Source of the DNA: Mesonia oceanica
Lineage (GTDB): Bacteria > Bacteroidota > Bacteroidia > Flavobacteriales > Flavobacteriaceae
DNA: 64,000 nt
NCBI RefSeq assembly: GCF_902499555.1
Contig: NZ_CABVMM010000001.1
Span: 186,001 to 250,000, forward strand
Reading direction: 5' to 3'
Shown: positions 36,348 to 46,518 of the stretch, piece by piece
How positions within the stretch are numbered: the stretch's first letter is position 1
Layout: every line of letters begins with the position of its first letter
Position numbers and translations under genes: made by a program
The notes under the pieces: model-generated
Told to the model about the DNA's origin: nothing
The model's input: the letters and a program-made list of their open reading frames with translations, nothing else
Database searches by the model: none

Positions 36348-37490
36348 ATGAAATTTAACACGAAAACAATTCATGGCGGACAAGAAAATACAGATCCTGC
36401 ATACGGTTCTGTAATGCCCCCTATATATCAAACATCTACTTATTCTCAGGATACTCCGGGAGGTCACAAAGGCTTCGAGTATTCACGAAGCGGAAACCCA
36501 ACACGTAGTGCTTTGGAGAATTCATTGGCAAGTATAGAAAACGGCAAATACGGTTTAGCATTCGGTTCTGGATTAGCCGCAATCGATGCTGTTTTAAAAT
36601 TATTGAAGCCGGGAGATGAAGTAGTTTCGACCAATGATTTATATGGTGGTACTTACCGATTATTTACCAGTATTTTTAAAGATTTCGGAATTAAATTCAA
36701 CTTTATCGGCATGCAAAATGCTGAAGATATTGAAAAATATATTACTGAAAATACGAAGCTTATTTGGATAGAGACACCAACCAACCCTATGATGAATATT
36801 ATCGATATTGAAGCAGCTGCGAAAATTGCTAAAAAGCACGGTGTTTTGTTAGGGGTAGATAACACTTTTGCGACTCCTTACTTACAACAACCTTTAGATT
36901 TAGGAGCCGATTTAGTGATGCATAGTGCCACAAAATATTTAGGTGGGCATAGTGATGTAGTGATGGGAGCTTTGGTGGTGAAAGATAAAGAACTGGCAGA
37001 TAAATTGTATTTCATTCAAAATGCGAGCGGAGCTGTAGCCGGACCGCAAGATAGCTTCTTAGTGCTACGTGGTATTAAAACGCTGCATTTACGAGTTCAG
37101 CGTCATTGCGAAAATGGTAAAGCGGTTGCTGAATTTTTAAGCAGTCATCCAAAAGTAGATAAAGTGTATTGGCCGGGCTTGGAAAATCACCCTAATCACG
37201 AAATTGCCAAAAAGCAAATGAAAGATTTTGGGGGAATGGTTTCATTTACCACAAAAAATAATTCTCTAGAAGAAGCGGTAAGTTTTGTTGAAAAATTAAA
37301 AGTATTCACGCTCGCTGAATCATTGGGTGGAGTTGAGTCTTTGGCGGGACATCCGGCAAGTATGACGCATGCATCAATCCCAAAAGAAGAAAGAGAAAAA
37401 ACCGGGGTCGTAGATTCTCTAATCAGATTAAGCGTTGGCGTTGAAGATGAAGAAGATTTAATTGAAGATTTAAAGCAGGCTTTAGGGTAA
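36348..37490 (+). CDS. metB: Cys/Met-metabolism PLP enzyme (cystathionine gamma-synthase or lyase)
   Basis: A 380-residue PLP enzyme of the transsulfuration family: YSRSGNPTR (45-53), DNTFATPY with the PLP-binding Asp171, HSATKYLGGHSDV with Lys196, and C-terminal SLGGVESLAGHPASMTH. Cystathionine gamma-synthase and gamma-lyase are not separable by eye; many Bacteroidota enzymes act as the lyase. Two dyads in the 223-base leader may regulate it. Confidence 0.9.
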   Translation: MKFNTKTIHGGQENTDPAYGSVMPPIYQTSTYSQDTPGGHKGFEYSRSGNPTRSALENSLASIENGKYGLAFGSGLAAIDAVLKLLKPGDEVVSTNDLYGGTYRLFTSIFKDFGIKFNFIGMQNAEDIEKYITENTKLIWIETPTNPMMNIIDIEAAAKIAKKHGVLLGVDNTFATPYLQQPLDLGADLVMHSATKYLGGHSDVVMGALVVKDKELADKLYFIQNASGAVAGPQDSFLVLRGIKTLHLRVQRHCENGKAVAEFLSSHPKVDKVYWPGLENHPNHEIAKKQMKDFGGMVSFTTKNNSLEEAVSFVEKLKVFTLAESLGGVESLAGHPASMTHASIPKEEREKTGVVDSLIRLSVGVEDEEDLIEDLKQALG

Positions 37491-37513
37491 AATTTATAAA
37501 GCCTGAATAAACT

Positions 37514-37546
37514 AAAAAGCTTCCAGTTTTTATCGGAAGCTTTTTT
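37514..37546. terminator. Bidirectional terminator after metB
   Basis: AAAAAGCTTCC (37514-37524) pairs with GGAAGCTTTTT (37535-37545), flanked by A and T runs, between convergent genes. Confidence 0.9.
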
Positions 37547-37566
37547 ATTCTAAAAATTATAGTAAT

Positions 37567-38349
37567 TTAATTTAAATAGAAAATGTAACCAACATTTAAC
37601 CAAAACATCCAATCGTTACTTTTGTTTTCTGGGTTATCGTGATCAAGGCCGTCAACAAAGTCCGATCCATAATAGTGCCAACGAGCCTCTACAAATAAAT
37701 CTCCTACATCATTTAACCGATAACGTGAACCGGCACTAAAGGCAATGGAATAAGTGGATCCGTCATCTGTATTAATATAAGGATTAGAAGGGTCAGGGCT
37801 TAAAAATTTAGGATAAGTAGTTGCCACTTCACCAAGCGGACCTAAATCACTACTTGCTTCAGGAGAAAAATATACATAATGTATCCCCAAGCTCACATAA
37901 GGAGAAAAATTTAGCGAAGCTGAATCAAAATCACGTATACTAAAAATATGCCATTCTAGTAAAGAACCCAATTCTACAACATTGGCTGCTCCATGCATGG
38001 ATCTTAATTGTAATCCGCGGAGGTTATTTTTCTCTGCATATTTTCCGTAGTGATTAAGTTCTGTTTTATGGTATAATAATTCGTTTCTTAATTTAAAATG
38101 ATCATTAAAATAGGTGTCTTTGGTATATCCTCCATTTGGGCTGTAAGAAAAGTTGATAAAGTACATTAAACCAATCCCAAAACCAATATTTCCAAAGTTC
38201 GTTTTAGAGTTGTTTTCAAGGCCATAATCAGATTTAAAAGCAACAGGGCCAAGCGTCACACCTAGTTCGGAGGAAAAGTTTTGGGCCAGAGAATTAAAAC
38301 CAATCAGAAAGGTGGCTAAAAATACAGTTATTAGATGATTGGTTCTCAT
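37567..38349 (-). CDS. Outer-membrane beta-barrel protein (THC0290_0291-like family)
   Basis: A 260-residue exported protein with signal peptide (cleavage near SLAQ) and alternating strands. ELGVTLGPVAFKSDYG, FNDHFKLRNELLYHKTELNH and FSPYVSLGIHYVYFSPE look like the flavobacterial THC0290_0291 family, recalled from memory. Function is unknown. Monocistronic with -7 element TATATTTG 23 bases upstream. Confidence 0.7.
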   Translation of the reverse strand: MRTNHLITVFLATFLIGFNSLAQNFSSELGVTLGPVAFKSDYGLENNSKTNFGNIGFGIGLMYFINFSYSPNGGYTKDTYFNDHFKLRNELLYHKTELNHYGKYAEKNNLRGLQLRSMHGAANVVELGSLLEWHIFSIRDFDSASLNFSPYVSLGIHYVYFSPEASSDLGPLGEVATTYPKFLSPDPSNPYINTDDGSTYSIAFSAGSRYRLNDVGDLFVEARWHYYGSDFVDGLDHDNPENKSNDWMFWLNVGYIFYLN

Positions 38350-38372
38350 ATATATAGGGTATTTTTTTTAAG

Positions 38373-38380
38373 CAAATATA
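38373..38380 (-). promoter_or_regulatory. -7 promoter element TATATTTG for the barrel gene
   Basis: Minus-strand TATATTTG ends 23 bases before the ATG at 38349. Confidence 0.6.
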
Positions 38381-38501
38381 AAAAAACATTGTTTAGGAAG
38401 AAATTATTCGTTTACTATAATGATGTAATTTTAAAATCTTTAAAAAACCTTAAAATTTCTAAGAATAAGTAAAAAATAAATCCCTTTTGTTTAATAAAAT
38501 A

Positions 38502-38509
38502 TATATTTG
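38502..38509 (+). promoter_or_regulatory. -7 promoter element TATATTTG for gdhA
   Basis: Exact TAnnTTTG match 50 bases upstream of the gdhA ATG. A TTTG at 38486-38489 is only 12 bases away, short for a -33 element. Confidence 0.55.
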
Positions 38510-38550
38510 TAATGATATTTTACTTTTAATTTATAGAAACCATATTTTAG

Positions 38551-39903
<1,353 letters not shown>

Positions 39904-39924
39904 TCTAATTTTAATTATCATATC

Positions 39925-39957
39925 AAAACCACGATTTGTTCAAATCGTGGTTTTTTT
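39925..39957 (+). terminator. Rho-independent terminator of gdhA
   Basis: AACCACGATTT (39927-39937), loop GTTC, AAATCGTGG (39942-39950) and seven T. Confidence 0.92.
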
Positions 39958-39974
39958 ATACCCAAGCATAAAAT

Positions 39975-39982
39975 TATATTTG
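39975..39982 (+). promoter_or_regulatory. -7 promoter element TATATTTG for porZ-recO
   Basis: Exact TAnnTTTG match right after the gdhA terminator, 57 bases before the porZ ATG. Confidence 0.55.
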
Positions 39983-40039
39983 TAAATAATTCAACAATAA
40001 ACCATAAAATAATGGGTTAATTGGTTATAAGCTTAGTTA

Positions 40040-42346
40040 ATGAAAATTCAATATATATTTCTTTTAATCCTATTAACTTTTTCTTCAGTAAATGGGCAAG
40101 ACTATAGTAATAATTGGGAAGATTTTTTTTCGTACTATAATATCAGAGCTCTTCATACAGAAGGGAATACCGTTTTTGCCGCCGCAGAAAATGCTGTTTT
40201 TACTTATAAAAAAAGTACAGGAGAGGTAAAAAAAATCACTTCGGTACAGGGAATTGCGGGAGATAAAATTTCAGCCATACATTATTCTTCTAATTATAAT
40301 GTTTTGGCAATAGGTTACCAAACAGGCTTAATAAATATTTATCAATTTTCTTCAGGAAATGCACTTCAAGTAATTGATATTACCGAAAAAGAGACCGTAT
40401 CTCCTGATAAAAGAAGAATAAATGATTTTTATGAATATCAAGGACGTCTTTTAGTTTCTACTAACTACGGAATTTCAGAATATAACTTAGCCAACTTAGA
40501 ATTTGGTGATACTTATTTTATAGGAAATGCGGGAGAACAACTTCAAGTGAATGAAATTACTGTTCGTAATAATACAATTTTTGCTGCTACACAAGGAGGA
40601 AGTGTGAAATATGCCGGTATAGATAACCCTAACTTAATAGATTTTAATCAATGGCAGCAGACCAATCAAACACCATCTAGCATAAAAAACATTTTCAATT
40701 TTAATAATGCAGTATATGCTATAGGGAGCAATAATAATCTTTATAAAGTTTCAGGGAATAATAGTGCTCAAATAGAAAACTTTAATATTAATATAAGGGA
40801 TGCGAGTGTTTCTAATAATCAGTTGGTTATCACATTTTCTACAGGGATTAGAGTCTATAATGAAAACCTAAATTTAACTTTTAATTTAAATAATATCCAA
40901 GACTTCCAACCTGACTTTTCTTCCGCAGTATTACTGGAAGATCAATTATTTGTAGGAGATAACAAAGAAGGCTTAGTAGGCTTTTTTATAAACGCTACTA
41001 CAGAACCTCGATATTTGAGTCCAATAGGCCCCTTAAGAAATAATGTTTTTCACATGGAAGCAATTCCTAATGAATTGTGGGTTGTTTATGGAGACTATGA
41101 TTTATTTTATAATCCTTATCCTTTAGATAGTTATGGTATTAGCCATTTGGAAAATGGCGAATGGATAAATATTCCTTTTGAAGAAGTTAATGCAGAGAGT
41201 TTAGTAAACATTGCCATAAATCCTAATAATATTAATCAAGTGTTCATTAGCTCCTATATTGATGGATTGCTTCAAATTCAAGATAATGAAGTTGTAAATT
41301 TATACAATCAAGATAATTCACCTATTGAAGAATTAATTGACGGTGGAGCTCCTCTTTCCAATGATACTCGTGTAAATGGAATTTCGTTTGACAGGAACGG
41401 GATATTATGGGGGAATGTATCTAGGGTTCAACACGCACTTTTTAATTTTTCTCCCGCAAATAGCACTTTTAATATATTTGATATATCAGAAGCTATCCCA
41501 GAGCCAGAGTATTATTCTGAAAATTTAGGGTATAGTGATATCGTAATCGATAACTCAGGAAATGTTTATTTCGGAAGCTATGAGTACGGTGTGATTGGCT
41601 ATCAACCTTCTTCCAATACATTTGCCAAAGTAGTTGGCGGGGAGAACCAGGGAAACTTATCTGATGATTACATAACAACCTTAGCCCTAGATAATAATAA
41701 TCAATTATGGATAGGAACCTTACGAGGACTTCGCGTACTTTATAGTCCATCATCGATGTTTACCAATCCAAATACCCAAGCCCAAGAAATTATTATTTTA
41801 GATGACGATGGAGTTGCTCAAGAACTGCTAGCAGGAGCAAGTATTGCAGATATAGAAGTCGATGGAAACAATAACAAATGGATTGCCACTGAAAGTGGAG
41901 CCTTTTACCTTTCTTCTAATGGACAAGAAACCATTTACAACTTTACCACAAAAAATTCACCTCTACCCACCAATACAGTAACCGATATTGAAGTGGATGG
42001 TTCTTCCGGAAGAGTTTATTTTGGAACGCCACAAGGAATTGTAGCTTTCAACGGTACTGCCACAAGCTCCCAAGAAACTTTAGAAAATGTCCGCGCTTTC
42101 CCCAATCCAGTACGGCCAAATTATTCAGGAATGGTTACTATCGATGGCCTGATGGAAAATGCCAATGTGAAAATTACTGATATTGAAGGAAATTTGGTTT
42201 ACGAAGAAGTTTCCCAAGGAGGAAGCATACAATGGGATACGCGCGCTTTTGGAAAGCACAAAGTAGCTTCTGGAGTGTATATGGTGTTAATCACTTCAGC
42301 AGATCAATTAGAAACCCAGGTTACTAAAATTATGGTCATTCGTTAA
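40040..42346 (+). CDS. porZ: PorZ, T9SS attachment-complex beta-propeller protein
   Basis: A 768-residue exported protein: signal peptide (cleavage near SSVNGQ), two consecutive propeller-like regions (~25-330 and ~335-670, with repeats such as NNQLWIGTLRGLRVLY and GNVYFGSYEYGVIGYQ) and a C-terminal T9SS-type domain (~690-768, VRAFPNPVRPNYSGMV ... GVYMVLITSADQL). Size, architecture and coupling to recO match PorZ, which in Porphyromonas gingivalis delivers anionic LPS to the T9SS sortase complex. It overlaps recO by one base (TAATG). Confidence 0.85.
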   Translation: MKIQYIFLLILLTFSSVNGQDYSNNWEDFFSYYNIRALHTEGNTVFAAAENAVFTYKKSTGEVKKITSVQGIAGDKISAIHYSSNYNVLAIGYQTGLINIYQFSSGNALQVIDITEKETVSPDKRRINDFYEYQGRLLVSTNYGISEYNLANLEFGDTYFIGNAGEQLQVNEITVRNNTIFAATQGGSVKYAGIDNPNLIDFNQWQQTNQTPSSIKNIFNFNNAVYAIGSNNNLYKVSGNNSAQIENFNINIRDASVSNNQLVITFSTGIRVYNENLNLTFNLNNIQDFQPDFSSAVLLEDQLFVGDNKEGLVGFFINATTEPRYLSPIGPLRNNVFHMEAIPNELWVVYGDYDLFYNPYPLDSYGISHLENGEWINIPFEEVNAESLVNIAINPNNINQVFISSYIDGLLQIQDNEVVNLYNQDNSPIEELIDGGAPLSNDTRVNGISFDRNGILWGNVSRVQHALFNFSPANSTFNIFDISEAIPEPEYYSENLGYSDIVIDNSGNVYFGSYEYGVIGYQPSSNTFAKVVGGENQGNLSDDYITTLALDNNNQLWIGTLRGLRVLYSPSSMFTNPNTQAQEIIILDDDGVAQELLAGASIADIEVDGNNNKWIATESGAFYLSSNGQETIYNFTTKNSPLPTNTVTDIEVDGSSGRVYFGTPQGIVAFNGTATSSQETLENVRAFPNPVRPNYSGMVTIDGLMENANVKITDIEGNLVYEEVSQGGSIQWDTRAFGKHKVASGVYMVLITSADQLETQVTKIMVIR

Positions 42347-43062
42347 TGCTGGTAAAAACAAGAGCAATCATCATTCATTCCCTTCGCTATCGTGAAGCAG
42401 ATTTAATAGTAAAGGCATACACTCAAAGTAGCGGACTCAAATCTTACCTAGTTCGAGGCGTGCTAAAATCGAAAAAAGGAAAACTTCGTGCCTCCATGTT
42501 CCAGCCGCTTACGTTATTAGACTTAGAAGCAAACCATAAAGATAAAGGCACCTTAGAAAGCATTCGAGAAGCCAAAGTAAATCCGGCATACCAAACTCTA
42601 ACCGCAAATATTTACAAGTCTTCTATTGCCATGTTTTTAGCAGAAGTTTTAAACCAAGCCATTCAAGAAGAAGAGCAGAATGCAGCCCTTTTTCAGTTCT
42701 TAGAAAACTCCTTTCTATGGTTAGATAAAAACGAAAAATATGCTAATTTTCATTTGCTATTTATGGTGAAACTCAGTTCATTTTTAGGCTTTTACCCTCA
42801 TCAATATGATCCAGATTTACCCTATTTTAATTTACTTGATGGTGAATATCAGTTAGATGATACTAACAAATATTGTATTCAAAATGAAAATTCAGAATTA
42901 CTCAAACAATTTTTATCAATCAATTATGAAGAAGTATCAACCATCAAGCTCAACCAATCCAAAAGGAAAAACTTTTTAGAAATGCTTATTCTCTATTTCG
43001 AACTGCATTTACACGGTTTTAAAAAACCACGTTCGTTAGATATTTTGCACCAACTATTTTAA
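42346..43062 (+). CDS. recO: DNA repair protein RecO
   Basis: A 238-residue RecO: N-terminal OB-fold (TRAIIIHSLRYREADLIVKAYT, LVRGVLKSKKGKLRASMFQPLTLL) and a helical C-terminus without the zinc-finger cysteines seen in some RecO proteins. It mediates RecA loading in the RecFOR pathway and is cotranslated with porZ. Confidence 0.93.
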   Translation: MLVKTRAIIIHSLRYREADLIVKAYTQSSGLKSYLVRGVLKSKKGKLRASMFQPLTLLDLEANHKDKGTLESIREAKVNPAYQTLTANIYKSSIAMFLAEVLNQAIQEEEQNAALFQFLENSFLWLDKNEKYANFHLLFMVKLSSFLGFYPHQYDPDLPYFNLLDGEYQLDDTNKYCIQNENSELLKQFLSINYEEVSTIKLNQSKRKNFLEMLILYFELHLHGFKKPRSLDILHQLF

Positions 43063-43081
43063 TTTAGGTATGTTCCTCCAG

Positions 43082-43212
43082 ATCGGGCTATTTGGTATAC
43101 TTGCCTTTTGGAAGGTCTGTCAATTCGAGCGGAGTCGATAAGTTTTTCATAAAGCAAAAAAGATAAGTTTATCCTCAGGGAAAGTCGAAGGGGCTGTTAT
43201 CCCTCACGCAAA
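43082..43212. repeat. Interspersed repeat, copy A (between recO and the exonuclease gene)
   Basis: The 220-base gap holds TCGGGCTATT at the left and a CTGTTATCCCTCACGCAAA end on the right, the same end pair as the repeat at 49084-49185. Its core contains GTCAATTCGAGCGGAGTCG (43119-43137), related to the complement of 62410-62430. No coding potential. It resembles the palindromic intergenic repeats of Flavobacteriaceae. Confidence 0.55.
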
Positions 43213-43283
43213 CACCTCTTAAAATTCCGCTAAGATTTAAGCGTTTTTCAAAATCTGAGAAGGCTTTTTGCTACCTTCAAAAT

Positions 43284-44303
43284 ATGAAAACACCCTTACT
43301 CGTTTTTAATCAAAAAGGAATCTATTGTGAAGTCGCCGATGTGTATCTTGATCCTTGGAAACCCGTCAAAAAAGCTATCATTTCCCATGGTCACGCAGAT
43401 CACTCTAGGTGGGGGCATCAGCAATACATCACGCATCATACCAATGTGCCCATTATCAAACATCGTTTGGGGGATATTTCGGTCACCGGAAAAGCGTGGA
43501 ATGAGACTTTTACCATCAATGGAGTAAAATTTTCATTACATCCGGCGGGTCATATTATAGGTTCGTCACAAATTCGAGTAGAATACAAAGGAGAAGTTTG
43601 GGTGTTTACCGGTGATTATAAAACAGAAGACGATGGTTTGGCAGTACCTTATGAAGTAATAAAATGCCATACGTTTATTACCGAATGCACTTTTGGTTTG
43701 CCTGCTTTTAAATGGGTGCCGCAAGAACAAGTCTTTCATGATATTAATACTTGGTGGCAACAAAATCAAGATGATGGTAGAACTTCAGTTCTATTCGGCT
43801 ATTCTTTAGGTAAAGCTCAACGTTTGCTAAAGCATTTAGATACTTCCGTCGGTAAGATTTATACGCACGGAGCCATCGAAAATATGACCGAAGTAATACG
43901 TGAAATAGCAGATTTACCACCCACCGAAAAAATAACAAGAGATACAAAAAAAGAAGACCTCAAAGGGAATATTGTTATCGCACCGCCAAGCGCTCACGGT
44001 TCTCCGTGGATCAAGAAAATGGTACCTTATGTCACGGCTTCTGCAAGCGGATGGATGACCTTTCGCGGCGCAAGGCGACGCAGAGCTATTGATAAAGGTT
44101 TTGTACTTTCCGATCATTGCGATTGGCAGGGATTACTAAATTCTATAAAAGCCACCGGTGCAGAAAAGATAATTTGTACCCACGGCTATACTGATATTTT
44201 TTCCCGCTTTTTAGCTGAACAGGGATATGATGCCAGAACAGAGCAAACCCAATATGAAGAAGAAAGTTCAGAAGAGAATAGCAAAGAAAAACAAGAAAGT
44301 TAG
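43284..44303 (+). CDS. Ligase-associated DNA exonuclease (MBL fold)
   Basis: A 339-residue metallo-beta-lactamase/beta-CASP-type nuclease: HGHADH (35-40) metal motif, HPAGHIIGSSQIRVEY, FTGDYK and a C-terminal DHCDWQGLL with a late HGYTDIF. It matches the family annotated as ligase-associated DNA exonuclease, always next to the ATP-dependent ligase, as here (the ligase ATG follows the stop directly). Thought to process DNA ends before ligation. Confidence 0.93.
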   Translation: MKTPLLVFNQKGIYCEVADVYLDPWKPVKKAIISHGHADHSRWGHQQYITHHTNVPIIKHRLGDISVTGKAWNETFTINGVKFSLHPAGHIIGSSQIRVEYKGEVWVFTGDYKTEDDGLAVPYEVIKCHTFITECTFGLPAFKWVPQEQVFHDINTWWQQNQDDGRTSVLFGYSLGKAQRLLKHLDTSVGKIYTHGAIENMTEVIREIADLPPTEKITRDTKKEDLKGNIVIAPPSAHGSPWIKKMVPYVTASASGWMTFRGARRRRAIDKGFVLSDHCDWQGLLNSIKATGAEKIICTHGYTDIFSRFLAEQGYDARTEQTQYEEESSEENSKEKQES

Positions 44304-45899
44304 ATGAAGCAGTTTGCAGAATTAATACGAACCTTAGATAGCACCAACAAAACTACGCTTAAAGTGGAAGCGCTTTCGCATTATTTTAAAACTGCTAGCG
44401 ATAAAGATAAAGTGTGGACCATTGCTATTCTTTCACATCGTAGACCACCACGTCCTGTAAATACAAACTTAATGCGGCAGTGGGCATCGACTTTTGCTAA
44501 AATTCCGTTGTGGTTATTTGAAGAATCTTACCATATTGTAGGCGATTTAGCCGAAACCATTGCGCTAGTGATTCCGCCTTCTTCCGCATCTTCAGAGAAA
44601 AGCCTTAATCAATTTCTACAAGAAATGATTGAACTAAAACCTCGTTCTGAAGAAGAGAAAAAAGAATATTTATACGAGAATTGGTTCACCTTAAATTATT
44701 ACGAACGTTTTGTATTTACCAAGCTTATTACCGGAAGTTTTAGAATTGGAGTGAGTCAGAAATTAATGACGCGTGCTTTATTGAAAGCTACAGAAATCGA
44801 TGAAGATATTTTAGCTTATAAATTAATGGGAAATTGGGATCCTGCCACTACAACTTTTACCGATTTAGTGCTGGAGGAAAAACCGGAAGACTACCTCTCT
44901 AAACCCTATCCGTTTTACTTGGCGTATGCGATTGAAGATGAACCCGAGACATTGGGTGATGTAAAAGAATGGGTGGCAGAACATAAATGGGATGGTATTC
45001 GTTCACAGGTGATTATTAGAAATGGAGAGCTATTTGTGTGGAGTCGCGGAGAAGAATTAGTAACCGATAAATATCCAGAGTTCGAAAAATTTATCCACCT
45101 AATTCCGGATGGGACGGTCATCGATGGAGAAATTTTACCTTTTCCGAAGAATGAAATCGGTACGTTTAAAGACTTACAAACCAGAATTGGACGTAAAAAT
45201 ATCACCAAGAAACTATTAGAAAAAACACCAGTTATTTTAAAAGCTTATGATCTTTTAGAATGGAAAGGGGAAGATATTCGAGAAAAAGCTTATCAAAAAC
45301 GCCGCGAGTTATTAGAACAACTTTTTGTGGATGTTGCTTCAGATGAAATTCCACTGCATATCTCTTCGACGATTTCATTTCAAACTTGGGATGAGGTGGC
45401 TAAAGAACGCGATCGATCCCGTGAAGTAAAATCTGAAGGATTAATGCTAAAACGCTGGGATTCTCCTTACCTCGTCGGAAGAAAAAAAGGTGATTGGTGG
45501 AAGTGGAAAGTAGATCCGCTCACCATTGATGCCGTGTTAACCTATGCGATGCGTGGCCACGGAAGACGAAGTAACTTATTTACCGATTACACGTTTGGGC
45601 TATGGGATGAGGAAAAAGAAGAACTCGTCACCTTTGCAAAAGCGTATTCCGGTCTCACCGATGCTGAATTTAGAAAAGTTGATGCGTGGATCAAAAAAAA
45701 CACCTTAGAACGTTTTGGTCCCGTGCGTAGCGTAACGCCACAGCACGTTTTTGAAATCGCTTTTGAAGGTATAGCCGAGTCGAGCCGACATAAAAGCGGA
45801 GTGGCTACTCGTTTTCCTCGAATTTTACGCTGGCGACACGATAAAAAAATTGAAGAGGCCAATACCTTAGAAGATTTAAAAGCTTTAATTCCGAAGTGA
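44304..45899 (+). CDS. ATP-dependent DNA ligase (ligase-associated damage response type)
   Basis: A 531-residue ATP-dependent DNA ligase. Helical N-terminal DNA-binding domain (1-200), nucleotidyl-transfer motif I EHKWDGIR with Lys228, SRGEELVTDKYPE, DGEILPF (motif III region), EGLMLKRWDSPYLVGRKKGD (motifs IV-V) and an OB-fold C-terminus. It seals nicks using ATP and probably acts in repair beside the main NAD+-dependent ligase. Coupled to the exonuclease gene. Confidence 0.95.
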   Translation: MKQFAELIRTLDSTNKTTLKVEALSHYFKTASDKDKVWTIAILSHRRPPRPVNTNLMRQWASTFAKIPLWLFEESYHIVGDLAETIALVIPPSSASSEKSLNQFLQEMIELKPRSEEEKKEYLYENWFTLNYYERFVFTKLITGSFRIGVSQKLMTRALLKATEIDEDILAYKLMGNWDPATTTFTDLVLEEKPEDYLSKPYPFYLAYAIEDEPETLGDVKEWVAEHKWDGIRSQVIIRNGELFVWSRGEELVTDKYPEFEKFIHLIPDGTVIDGEILPFPKNEIGTFKDLQTRIGRKNITKKLLEKTPVILKAYDLLEWKGEDIREKAYQKRRELLEQLFVDVASDEIPLHISSTISFQTWDEVAKERDRSREVKSEGLMLKRWDSPYLVGRKKGDWWKWKVDPLTIDAVLTYAMRGHGRRSNLFTDYTFGLWDEEKEELVTFAKAYSGLTDAEFRKVDAWIKKNTLERFGPVRSVTPQHVFEIAFEGIAESSRHKSGVATRFPRILRWRHDKKIEEANTLEDLKALIPK

Positions 45900-45929
45900 A
45901 ACTTCTACTTAAAAAGGAGAGGAAATTTA

Positions 45930-45995
45930 AAAAGTTCCTTTCTAATTTAGTGAAGGAGGATTCTGAAGCGATAACGAAAGAAGACGGAAGGGGAA
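45930..45995. repeat. Repeat upstream of the DUF559 gene
   Basis: Carries GTTCCTTTC, then AAGGAGG, then GAAGCGATAACGAAAGAAG and ACGGAAGGGG. The tail matches 46474-46501 downstream of the DUF559 gene with few differences, so the gene lies between two direct copies. Confidence 0.7.
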
Positions 45996-46004
45996 AAATT
46001 ACAA

Positions 46005-46367
46005 ATGAAAAATAAATTCATACATAACAAAAAATATCTAGAACCTTTCCGTAAGGAATTAAGAAATAATTTAACCCCTGCAGAAGCATTTCTATGGAAA
46101 CAATTACAGAAAAGACAACTAAAAGGAAGAAAATTTAGAAGACAACATAGCATTGAAAATTTCATTGTAGATTTTTATTGTCCACAAGAGCAATTAATTA
46201 TTGAATTAGATGGTGAAATTCATAAAAATGCAGTTGCAGAAGAAAATGATAGAAAACGAGATCAACGGTTAGAAGAGTTAGGGTTTAAGGTATTACGTTT
46301 TGAAAATAAAACGGTATTTGATTTTTTACCTTCGGTATTAAAAGAAATTGATGATAATTTTAAATGA
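46005..46367 (+). CDS. DUF559 (Vsr-like) endonuclease-domain protein
   Basis: A 120-residue single-domain protein of the DUF559 family, a Vsr/PD-(D/E)XK-type nuclease fold. LRNNLTPAEAFLWKQLQK at the N-terminus, FRRQHSIENFIVDFYCP with Asp56 and IIELDGEIH with Glu67, Asp69 and His73 are the likely metal site. Activity has not been shown for most of the family. It breaks the ligase-to-helicase order and sits between two related repeats, unlike its neighbours. Confidence 0.87.
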   Translation: MKNKFIHNKKYLEPFRKELRNNLTPAEAFLWKQLQKRQLKGRKFRRQHSIENFIVDFYCPQEQLIIELDGEIHKNAVAEENDRKRDQRLEELGFKVLRFENKTVFDFLPSVLKEIDDNFK

Positions 46368-46377
46368 AACCACCCCT

Positions 46378-46501
46378 TACCCTTCCTTTTTGAGGGGATC
46401 AAAAATGTTCCTTTCCTTAATAAGGAAAGGTGGCGTTCCGCAGGAATGACGGAAAGGTTAAAAAGTAACTTTTGAAGCGATAGCGGAAGAAGACGGAAGG
46501 G
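46378..46501. repeat. Repeat downstream of the DUF559 gene
   Basis: Contains the palindrome CCTTTCCTTA-A-TAAGGAAAGG (46410-46430), TGGCGTTCCGCAGGAATGACG (in part self-complementary) and a tail GAAGCGATAGCGGAAGAAG ACGGAAGGG (46474-46501) nearly identical to 45965-45992. Confidence 0.7.
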
Positions 46502-46518
46502 TAAAATAATGAATTAAA

